61,315 bases of DNA from an uncultured Lacinutrix sp. (lineage in GTDB: Bacteria; Bacteroidota; Bacteroidia; Flavobacteriales; Flavobacteriaceae): the NCBI GenBank assembly GCA_937129145.1, contig CAKZMU010000052.1, positions 1 to 61,315 on the forward strand, written 5' to 3'. Below are positions 54,537 through 61,315 of the stretch, piece by piece; position 1 is the stretch's first letter, and each line of letters begins with the position of its first letter. The position numbers and the translations under genes were made by a program. The notes below the pieces were generated by a model. That model saw nothing but the letters and a program-made list of their open reading frames with translations, searched no databases and was not told the origin of the DNA.

Positions 54537-55769
54537 TTATTGACGTCTACCACTTCTAGATTTTGAGCTTCTAGAACTAGATTTAGACTTTTGTCTTACT
54601 TGTGGTGTTCTCTTTTTGCTAGCTTGAGAACTCTTGCTTCGTGTAGAGCGTTGCTTTACACTTTGTGTTTTACGCTGTGTACTTGACCTTTGAGTTGTTT
54701 TTGGTCTAGAAGAACTTCTAGACGTTGAACGCGCTTTAGGTTTCGAACTCGTATTTCTTTTTGCCTGTTGAGAACGTGACTGAGTCGTCGTTCTTTTTTG
54801 TGACCTACTAGCATTATCGTTTCTTTTAACCGTTCTGTTTGAACGAGTTGTTCTTGCATCATTAGATGTTCTTGACCTTGGGGCTCTAGTACTGCTAGAC
54901 GTTCTACCTCTATTAGTGGTCGCATCAGTATTTCTTCTAGTTGAAGACCTTGTAGTAGCACTACTATTTCTAGAAGTTCTTGCCTTTTGGTCTGCACTAG
55001 CTATACGCCTGCTACTTCTTGTAGTTGTTGCGTCGCCACGTCTACTTGAACGTGTTTGTGCATATCTATCACTTTGTCTTTGAGACGAACGTTGTGCTAC
55101 AGAGCTGCTGCGTCTACTTCTGGTATATGATACATTAGGTCTATAGTTGTCTCTATATGGTCTGTAATATGTATGTCTAATAGGCTCGTAATATCTTCTG
55201 TATGGTCTATTAAATACAATTCTAAAGTCAATTAAAGGGGCACTATAATAGGTGTGCCAAGGTCTATATACGTAACTTCTGTTATATACGTTAATAAATC
55301 CTGTGCAATGAGAATATCTGTTGTAAGCGTTATAGTGAACATATAATCCACCAACGCGATTTACGTAACCATAGTTGTTATATCTAATACGAACATCGCC
55401 TGCACGAACAATACGTCCGTAATAATCGTAATAAATTGGAATGTTTTCAATTTGTACTACAGCTCCATAATCATCGTACTGCACATATGCATCGTAGCTG
55501 TGTCCTGTGTTAAAGCTAATACTTACACCACTATAGTCGCTATAAGCACTAAAGCGTGGCCCATTTTCCAATACATTAAAATCGAACTGACCATCACGAA
55601 ATACCGAAAACTCCACACCTTGTTCTACAAAAATGAAAGAGTTACCATAATTTCTTACAAAATTGTTTGGTGCATGAGCATTAATATCTAGACTGTTGTC
55701 GGTTGATGTTGCGCTAACAGGAACTCCTACTAGGAGCGCACCTGCAATAAATAATAGTAACTTTTTCAT
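54537..55769 (-). CDS. Secreted Arg/Ser/Thr-rich protein of unknown function
   Basis: A 410-residue protein with signal peptide (MKKLLLFIAGALLVGVPVSA). Residues about 25-200 are rich in Tyr, Asn and Gly with repeated YDDYG, YYDYYGR, YNNYGY units, probably beta-rich. From about residue 205 to the end it is low-complexity and extremely basic, made of Arg, Ser, Thr, Gln and Lys (TRSSRRGDATTTRSS, RTTTQSRSQQAK). I do not recognise a family for the whole. After export the tail could bind acidic polysaccharide, DNA or LPS. The upstream ATG at 55796 adds nine residues before a normal signal peptide, so 55769 is chosen. Confidence 0.78.
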   Translation of the reverse strand: MKKLLLFIAGALLVGVPVSATSTDNSLDINAHAPNNFVRNYGNSFIFVEQGVEFSVFRDGQFDFNVLENGPRFSAYSDYSGVSISFNTGHSYDAYVQYDDYGAVVQIENIPIYYDYYGRIVRAGDVRIRYNNYGYVNRVGGLYVHYNAYNRYSHCTGFINVYNRSYVYRPWHTYYSAPLIDFRIVFNRPYRRYYEPIRHTYYRPYRDNYRPNVSYTRSRRSSSVAQRSSQRQSDRYAQTRSSRRGDATTTRSSRRIASADQKARTSRNSSATTRSSTRRNTDATTNRGRTSSSTRAPRSRTSNDARTTRSNRTVKRNDNASRSQKRTTTQSRSQQAKRNTSSKPKARSTSRSSSRPKTTQRSSTQRKTQSVKQRSTRSKSSQASKKRTPQVRQKSKSSSRSSKSRSGRRQ

Positions 55770-56022
55770 CTTAATTTGATTTTTTGCGTTAAGCAATACA
55801 ACAAACGTGTATTACAAAACAATTCGTTTTTTATTGATACTTAATAGTTACCAAGCATCGTGCCAAAAAATGTATTTCATTGAAAAGTGTTTGAATATGA
55901 ATAGAATAGAGTGAGTTTGGTTTATTGAAATGTCAATAAGTTTTCAAAAGGGTATGAAAATTTCACTTTAAGTTGTAAAAATTTCCGACCTTAGATTTAT
56001 ACTAACAAAAAACATTATTAAC

Positions 56023-56895
56023 ATGACAAAAAAATACTATTTGAATTATTTAGCAACGTATTTAATTTTTTTAAGCGGACATCTAATTTTTGCTCAATCT
56101 ACAGAAGTTTTTGATGGAGAAGCTGGTAAATCAACGATATTCACTGATGGCGGACAAACATTTAATATAGTTTCTGCAGAAGGATATGATGTATTTCTTC
56201 ATGGAACAGTAAATGGGATAGGACCAGGAACAGATAATTGTATAGGATGTGGTTGGAATGGAACTGGAGCTGACCAACAGTTTGTTGATAATACAGGTAA
56301 TGGTAATTATGATGGTGATAATAATGGGAGCAGTTTCTCAATTGTTCCAGTTGGAATTGAAATGACAGTACAATCCCTGTATCTTTTTTGCTCAACAAGG
56401 TCTTTGGCTGTAACTACTGGTACATTAACTATTACAGGTAACAAAGGAGGTGTTGAAGTTTTTTCTTTTTCAAAATCTTCCGGATTTGCAAGTCCAGTTA
56501 CATTTAGCCCTAATAATGGCTTCACGTTTATTGATTTTGCAACTGAAGGTGCATCAGATTTTTCTATTTTAGGTATTGATGAATTAGTTATTTCTAGTAC
56601 TGGAAACCTTGATTATATGGCATTGGATGCATTTTCTTGGACATTAAATATTTTGTCAAATGATGATAAAGAGTTAAATAAGATTTCTATTTTTCCTAAC
56701 CCATCATCAGATTTTATTAATATCGCAAATTTGGACACTTCAAAAAAATACAATGTGTATTCAATTACTGGGAGATTGATTAAGCAAGGTATTGTTAGCA
56801 AAACAAAGCCAATTAATATTCAAAACATTTCTAAAGGCATGTATTTTTTACAACTTGAAAACTCGAATAAAAGTCATAAGTTTATTAAAAATTAG
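56023..56895 (+). CDS. Secreted protein with T9SS type A sorting domain
   Basis: A 290-residue protein with N-terminal signal peptide (ending HLIFAQS) and C-terminal type A sorting domain (ISIFPNPSSDFINIANLD ... GMYFLQLENSNKSHKFIKN). The middle, about residues 25-205, is a beta-rich region with Gly/Asn-rich loops (DNCIGCGWNGTGADQQF, NGNYDGDNNGSSF) and ends LDYMALDAFSW. I do not recognise it. It may be a jelly-roll type carbohydrate-binding domain. It is exported by type IX secretion to the cell surface. Confidence 0.85.
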   Translation: MTKKYYLNYLATYLIFLSGHLIFAQSTEVFDGEAGKSTIFTDGGQTFNIVSAEGYDVFLHGTVNGIGPGTDNCIGCGWNGTGADQQFVDNTGNGNYDGDNNGSSFSIVPVGIEMTVQSLYLFCSTRSLAVTTGTLTITGNKGGVEVFSFSKSSGFASPVTFSPNNGFTFIDFATEGASDFSILGIDELVISSTGNLDYMALDAFSWTLNILSNDDKELNKISIFPNPSSDFINIANLDTSKKYNVYSITGRLIKQGIVSKTKPINIQNISKGMYFLQLENSNKSHKFIKN

Positions 56896-56945
56896 TATTC
56901 GATTATAGCAAAAGGGTACTGTACTATTAATTAAAACCAACTTCC

Positions 56946-57986
56946 ATGAAAAAACTCATCCTTCTTTTTACACTATCACTTTTTGTTTTTAGTTGTAATA
57001 ATTCAAAAGAAAATACCGACATCACAACTGGAAAAAGCAGTTATTTTGACTATTCTAATCGCGATGATAAACTTAGTGGAGGCGTAAAAATGATTCCTAT
57101 ACAAACCGCTTCTGGTGAGTTTAAAGTGTGGACAAAAAGGGTAGGGAATAACCCAACAATGAAGGTGTTGTTACTTCATGGAGGTCCTGGAGCAACACAC
57201 GAATATTTTGAGTCTTTTGATTCCTATTTGCCAAATGCTGAAATCGAATATTATTATTACGACCAGTTAGAATCGGCTTACAGTGACCAACCAAACGATA
57301 GCACCTTATGGAGTGTGGATAGATATGTAGATGAAGTAGAGCAAGTAAGAAAGGCATTAGGCTTAGATAGCTCTAATTTTTATTTATTGGGAAGCTCTTG
57401 GGGAGGCATTTTGGGTATGGAATATGCTTTAAAATATCAAGACAATTTAAAAGGATTGATTATCTCTAATATGATGTCTTCCGTTCCTGAATATAACAAA
57501 TATGCCAACGAGGTTTTAGGACCGCAATTGCCTCCAGAAGTTTTAAAAGAAGTAAAAGAATTTGAGGCAAACAACGATTATTTAAACCCTAGATATAGCG
57601 AGTTATTATTTGAGCACTTTTATACAGCACATGTCCTTAGAATGCCACTCGACGAATGGCCAGACCCAGTAAATAGAGCATTTGCCAAAATGAATCAAGG
57701 CCTCTATGTTACAATGCAAGGACCAAGTGAATTTGGTATTGTAGGTAATGCAAAGCTTAAGAACTGGGATGTAAGCAGCCAATTATCCAAAATCACAGTG
57801 CCAACACTATGCATTGGAGGTGCTCACGACACTATGGATCCAAAACACATGGAGTGGATGGCATCGCAAATGGAAAACGGACAGTATTTACATTGCCCAA
57901 ATGGTAGCCATTTAGCTATGTATGACGATGCTGATACTTATTTTGAAGGCTTGATTAAATTTATTAAAGAGGTGGATGAAAAATAG
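56946..57986 (+). CDS. Proline-iminopeptidase-family alpha/beta hydrolase lipoprotein
   Basis: A protein of 346 residues with lipoprotein signal (MKKLILLFTLSLFVFSC, lipobox VFSC). The S33 fold is visible: oxyanion motif LLLHGGPGATHEYF, nucleophile elbow GSSWGG, acid Asp in GGAHDTMDP and His in CPNGSHLAMYDD. It would release N-terminal residues from peptides outside the inner membrane. The next gene encodes a beta-lactamase-fold hydrolase and starts 10 bases downstream, so the pair is probably an operon. Confidence 0.88.
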   Translation: MKKLILLFTLSLFVFSCNNSKENTDITTGKSSYFDYSNRDDKLSGGVKMIPIQTASGEFKVWTKRVGNNPTMKVLLLHGGPGATHEYFESFDSYLPNAEIEYYYYDQLESAYSDQPNDSTLWSVDRYVDEVEQVRKALGLDSSNFYLLGSSWGGILGMEYALKYQDNLKGLIISNMMSSVPEYNKYANEVLGPQLPPEVLKEVKEFEANNDYLNPRYSELLFEHFYTAHVLRMPLDEWPDPVNRAFAKMNQGLYVTMQGPSEFGIVGNAKLKNWDVSSQLSKITVPTLCIGGAHDTMDPKHMEWMASQMENGQYLHCPNGSHLAMYDDADTYFEGLIKFIKEVDEK

Positions 57987-57996
57987 ACAACGTATT

Positions 57997-59661
57997 ATGA
58001 AAAATTATGTATTAGCAATATTTTGTCTTTTATCATTAACTGCATTAAGTCAAATAGCTGAAAGTGATGCAGTAGACAAAGTTTTTGCAGACTGGAAAAA
58101 ACCCAACACTCCAGGAGCAGCTTTAGGGATTGTAAAAGATGGAAAACTGGTATATGCTAAAGGCTATGGAATAGGCGATTTAGAGCATGATTTACCAATT
58201 ACGTCATCTTCCGTTTTTTACACAGGCTCAGTTTCAAAGCAGTTTGTAACGTTTGCTATTTTGTTACTTGAAGAAGAAGGAAAATTGAATTTAGATGATG
58301 AAATTCAAGTCTACTTACCAGATTTCCCAAAGTACGAAACACCGCTTACTATAAGACACTTTATACATCATACGAGTGGTGTGCGTGATTTTTTAACGTT
58401 AATGGCCCTAAAAGGCCGAAACTATTTAGATCATATGGAGGTAGATGAAGTATATAATTTAATAAAGAGTCAAAAAGTATTAAACTTTCCACCTGGTGAC
58501 CAATACTTATATAGTAACTCCTGCTATTTTATGCTAGCAATGATTGTTGAGAAAGCAGCAGGTAAGTCTATTAGAGATTTTGCAGAAGAAAAAATGTTTG
58601 GCCCTCTAGGTATGGATAATACACTTTTTTATGATGATAATAGAGACTTAATAAAAAACAAAGTCTTTAGTTATGAAAAGAAAACAGATGGAAATGGTTT
58701 TAATAACTTAATAATGAGGTTTGACCTTGTTGGTTCTGGTGGTGTTTATTCTAACATTGAAGATCTTTTGTTATGGGATCAAAATTTTTATAATAATAAG
58801 TTAGGTAAAGGAGGTCAGGGTATAATCAATAAGATGCATGAAGAAGGGTTATTAAATAACGGGAAGAGTAGTGGTTATGCATTTGCATTACATAATGGCA
58901 CTTATAAAGGATTAAAAACTGTTAGTCATGGAGGTTCTTTAGCAGGATATCGTGCACAGTTAATGCGGTTTCCAGAGCAGAATTTTTCTGTGATTATCCT
59001 AGCAAATAGAAATGATGCAAATCCTACTGCAATGAGTTATCAAATTGCAGATATTCTTTTAAAAGATGATTTGAAGGAAGAGCCAAAAAAGATTGTTAAG
59101 AAAGTGGATAAGCCAACCTCAAATAGCAAAACAGAATTTGCATTAAAGCAAATGGTTGGTGTTTATCAGTTACAGCAAGGAGTTGATGTTGCAGTTACTA
59201 TTAAAGATGGAGGCTTAAACGTACTGCAAAAGTGGAATAATTCGTCTTACCCTATCGTAAACACAACAGGTAATACATTCGAGATACCTAATAATGATAC
59301 GATACAGTTTATTTTTTCAAATTTAGATAATGAGCAAACACAAGAGCTTACTGTTGTTCAAAATGGTAGTAAAACTATTTGTAAACGAAAAGAGAAAACT
59401 AATTTATCTGAAACTAACTTAGACGCATACTTGGGTAATTATTATAGTGCTGAAATCGATGCGGTTTATCAAATTATTAAGGAAGATGGTAAATTAAAAG
59501 TAAAAATACCTAATGAGCAACCTGGAGACATCGAGAGAATTGATAATGATAAATTTTTGTATGATGGTGTTGTGTTTAGATTTAGTAAAACGGACGGAAA
59601 GATTACTAGTCTTTTTGTAGATGCAGGAAGAGTAAAGAATCTTGAGTTTGTAAAACAATAA
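57997..59661 (+). CDS. Beta-lactamase-family (class C / S12) serine hydrolase
   Basis: A protein of 554 residues with signal peptide (MKNYVLAIFCLLSLTALSQ). The catalytic domain has SxxK in TGSVSKQF, YxN in YSNSCYF and HGGSLAGYRA in place of KTG. A C-terminal extension of about 170 residues (LKQMVGVYQLQQGVDVAVTIK...) resembles the lipocalin-like domain of Pab87-type peptidases. It likely acts as an esterase or D-amino-acid peptidase in the periplasm rather than as resistance beta-lactamase. An ATG at 57976 is possible, overlapping the previous gene by 11 bases, but the signal peptide fits 57997. Confidence 0.88.
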   Translation: MKNYVLAIFCLLSLTALSQIAESDAVDKVFADWKKPNTPGAALGIVKDGKLVYAKGYGIGDLEHDLPITSSSVFYTGSVSKQFVTFAILLLEEEGKLNLDDEIQVYLPDFPKYETPLTIRHFIHHTSGVRDFLTLMALKGRNYLDHMEVDEVYNLIKSQKVLNFPPGDQYLYSNSCYFMLAMIVEKAAGKSIRDFAEEKMFGPLGMDNTLFYDDNRDLIKNKVFSYEKKTDGNGFNNLIMRFDLVGSGGVYSNIEDLLLWDQNFYNNKLGKGGQGIINKMHEEGLLNNGKSSGYAFALHNGTYKGLKTVSHGGSLAGYRAQLMRFPEQNFSVIILANRNDANPTAMSYQIADILLKDDLKEEPKKIVKKVDKPTSNSKTEFALKQMVGVYQLQQGVDVAVTIKDGGLNVLQKWNNSSYPIVNTTGNTFEIPNNDTIQFIFSNLDNEQTQELTVVQNGSKTICKRKEKTNLSETNLDAYLGNYYSAEIDAVYQIIKEDGKLKVKIPNEQPGDIERIDNDKFLYDGVVFRFSKTDGKITSLFVDAGRVKNLEFVKQ

Positions 59662-59679
59662 ACGACCTTTATTTTAAGC

Positions 59680-59958
59680 ATGAAGAATAAAACACTATTC
59701 ATACTAAGTGTAACCGTTTTTGTGTATTTCTCAATCTTACTTTTAAATAGTTATGTTTTTAAGTGGGAGTTTTCACTATTAGGCGTTTTTCAAGAATTAT
59801 TGACTATTCCTATGCTAATTTTTCAAGTGGTTTTATTGATAATTGCTTTTAAGCGTAGTGTAAAAAATAAATTTGCAATTAAGAACTTATCATTTTGGAG
59901 TTTCGTTTTTATGTTGATTAGCTGTTTAGCTACTTTTGGATCGTTTATTACTCAATAA
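59680..59958 (+). CDS. Small three-pass membrane protein of unknown function
   Basis: A 92-residue protein with three hydrophobic segments (about 6-24, 33-56 and 70-88) and a basic loop (AFKRSVKNKFAIKN). I do not recognise the family. It starts 18 bases after the beta-lactamase-family gene and is probably the third gene of that unit. Confidence 0.7.
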   Translation: MKNKTLFILSVTVFVYFSILLLNSYVFKWEFSLLGVFQELLTIPMLIFQVVLLIIAFKRSVKNKFAIKNLSFWSFVFMLISCLATFGSFITQ

Positions 59959-60076
59959 ACTCTAAGAGCTATTGAAAAGCAATAAAACAGCTTGCGTATT
60001 GATAATGAATCTGTTAATAAGTTTCCTTGTTAAGTAAGGTTTTATCTTGACTTTAAAAATTAAATTTTCGAACTTC

Positions 60077-60132
60077 GCTTAACGTCGTGTATAAGTCATT
60101 AAAACGGACTCATACACACTAAAAGTTGTCAA
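60077..60132 (+). repeat. Dispersed intergenic repeat, copy C
   Basis: GCTTAACGTCGTGTATAAGT, then CATTAAAACGGACTCATACA and AAAGTTGTCAATA match copy A at 31411-31490 without its insertion. It contains an inverted GTGTAT/ATACAC pair. The surrounding 281-base gap (59959-60239) has no ORF or other feature I can support. Confidence 0.65.
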
Positions 60133-60239
60133 TAATGCTTAAGAAACCTTTATAATTAAAAGGTAAACTTGGAAACGACAAATCCAAATACACAAAGTTA
60201 GTATTACAAATAACAACATAATTTGCCATATAAATCACG

Positions 60240-61109
60240 TCATGTAATCATTGTTTCTTTTCTAAATTGATTTGGTGGTAGTTTATACTTTTCTTTAAAG
60301 CTACGATTGAAATGAGATGTGTTTTTAAAACCACATTCCCAACAAATATCATTTATATTTAGTTCAGAGTTTTCTAATAGTGTTTTAGCATATTCAAGGC
60401 GTTTATTATTTAGCCATTTCCCAGGAGTTTGGTTATAATAGTTCTTAAAATCCCTCTTAAATGTAGATAAACTTCTACCTGAAAGTCTAGCAAACTCTTC
60501 TAGACTTAAATCGGAATAAAAATTCTTCATCATTACTGTATTGAGGTCAGTTTTATCTACTTGTTCTAGTGATAAAAAGAAGTTTGTAAGATTTTTATTT
60601 TTTGGATTTAAAATAATATTATAGAGTAATTCATTGAATTTTATTTCTACTAATTCTTTTGGAATTTCATTTATCTGATTCATGTAATTAAAAACAGACA
60701 TAAATAAAGATTTTAGTGAATCTTGAACATCTAAAGGATATATTTGATTCTCATTTTCATCGTGATTTTTAATTTTAATAGTCTCTTTATAGGTTTTTAT
60801 AAATCTTCTAATAAAATTTTCTGTAAGAAAGAAAATTAGGGTACAATATTCTTCATCAAAATATTGTTTGGTATTATACACGCCTTTTTTTAAAAAAACA
60901 GCATCTCCTTCTCTAAATTGGTAAGAGCCTTCAATTGCTGTCCAGTCTTTTTTTCCACTAATTATGTAGCTCAAAATGGGAGTGTCTGTCCAAACTTTAA
61001 AATTTTCAACATCAATTGGGCATTTATATTCAATAAATAAGTAATCATCACCAACTAATTTATTGTAGTTTCCAGAATTATTGAAGAACTTTAATATATC
61101 TATAGCCAT
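60240..61109 (-). CDS. AraC-family transcriptional regulator
   Basis: A 289-residue protein. The N-terminal part is cupin-like (LSYIISGKKDWTAIEGSYQFREGDAVFLKKGVYNTKQ). The C-terminal pair of helix-turn-helices is complete (SLEEFARLSGRSLSTFKRDFK and NINDICWECGFKNTSHFNRSFKEKY, ending PPNQFRK). It lies 45 bases downstream of a methyltransferase-family gene on the same strand. No target is evident. Confidence 0.9.
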   Translation of the reverse strand: MAIDILKFFNNSGNYNKLVGDDYLFIEYKCPIDVENFKVWTDTPILSYIISGKKDWTAIEGSYQFREGDAVFLKKGVYNTKQYFDEEYCTLIFFLTENFIRRFIKTYKETIKIKNHDENENQIYPLDVQDSLKSLFMSVFNYMNQINEIPKELVEIKFNELLYNIILNPKNKNLTNFFLSLEQVDKTDLNTVMMKNFYSDLSLEEFARLSGRSLSTFKRDFKNYYNQTPGKWLNNKRLEYAKTLLENSELNINDICWECGFKNTSHFNRSFKEKYKLPPNQFRKETMIT

Positions 61110-61154
61110 AAAATTTAATTTAAAATAGAAATCAATATAGCAAAAATTAAGTTG

Positions 61155-61315
61155 TTACTTTTTTATTTTAGTAAACGGGATTAACATTGGCGTTTTTTTC
61201 ATATAAGCTTTATATTTTTCTTTAAAGTCTTTACGTAAATCTCTTTCTTCAAAAAGTGTCCCAATAAAAAAGTACGCTGTTAATAGTATTGCAAATACTA
61301 AATGTGTTGCAGACA
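61155..61315 (-). CDS. Isoprenylcysteine methyltransferase-like membrane protein (5' part outside the window)
   Basis: Only the last 53 residues are present. They contain a hydrophobic helix (HLVFAILLTAYFFIGTLFEERDL) followed by YKAYMKKTPMLIPFTKIKK. The EERDL and KAYxKxxPMLIPF elements mark the C-terminus of the ICMT/NnrU-like phospholipid methyltransferase family. The start lies beyond the window edge. Confidence 0.75.
   Translation of the reverse strand, partial: SATHLVFAILLTAYFFIGTLFEERDLRKDFKEKYKAYMKKTPMLIPFTKIKK

Noticed and set aside
54656..54997. 113-residue minus-strand ORF
   Set aside because: Alternative frame of the low-complexity Arg/Ser-rich tail; repetitive codons keep it open by chance.
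57997..59661. Antibiotic-resistance beta-lactamase
   Set aside because: HGG replaces KTG, and the C-terminal extension and neighbouring peptidase point to an esterase or peptidase of the S12 family.

Overview
The window looks like a chromosomal stretch of a marine-type Flavobacteriaceae (Bacteroidota). The DNA is AT-rich. Promoters fit the Bacteroidota -7 consensus TAnnTTTG, and Shine-Dalgarno sequences are largely absent. Two secreted proteins carry C-terminal type IX secretion (T9SS) sorting domains. There are TonB/CarboxypepD-type outer-membrane proteins, a DUF4834 protein and an EttA gene preceded by a tiny membrane protein. Most genes are ordinary housekeeping or envelope genes. I saw no rRNA, tRNA, CRISPR, prophage or intact insertion sequence.

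Layout. 1-899 (minus) is an edge-truncated ORF that fuses a secreted CarboxypepD-regulatory-like N-terminus in frame to the middle of a GH1 beta-glucosidase, with an abrupt GC change at the joint. 1.1-7.4 kb: menE, a plug-vWFA secreted protein, an M24 aminopeptidase and an acyl-CoA carboxylase beta subunit. 7.5-10.3 kb: a compact set (DoxX-like, FMN reductase, Fer4_19-CDGSH protein, MarR regulator, pirin) with two matching TTCC-NN-GGAA palindromes that look like MarR operators. 10.4-12.5 kb: small membrane protein, ettA and a small membrane protein on the other strand.

12.8-22.6 kb is the most intriguing part. It is a co-directional, tightly packed run of eight (perhaps nine) genes: a coiled-coil protein, an AAA+ ATPase with an unusual Walker B, four membrane proteins and two soluble proteins of no recognised family. 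It looks like a membrane-associated AAA+ machine and is my candidate for an undescribed system.

22.6-31.4 kb: DedA/VTT protein, coiled-coil membrane protein, hutI, a decayed aspartate racemase pseudogene, a Crp-type regulator, an FG-GAP T9SS protein, fumC and an M28 peptidase. 31.4-33.1 kb: a monooxygenase-AraC pair bracketed by related repeat elements, one of which supplies the AraC stop codon. 33.2-37.2 kb: TonB-type receptor, arsC-like gene and prfB with its programmed +1 frameshift. 37.3-44.2 kb: metzincin-like protease, threonine aldolase, two lipoproteins, ybaB and oligopeptidase B.

44.2-47.9 kb: a cysteine-synthase-like enzyme, an alpha-oxoamine synthase of the serine-palmitoyltransferase type and a GNAT-like acyltransferase together suggest a sulfonolipid (capnine) or sphingolipid locus. 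47.9-54.4 kb: outer-membrane transporter-like protein, DUF4834 protein, then YfhO, GT4 and flippase genes for surface glycan assembly. 54.5-61.3 kb: an Arg/Ser/Thr-rich secreted protein, a T9SS cargo protein, an alpha/beta hydrolase-beta-lactamase-like pair, a small membrane protein, an AraC regulator and a truncated methyltransferase-family gene.

Gene calls rest on motif recognition by eye. No database search was possible.
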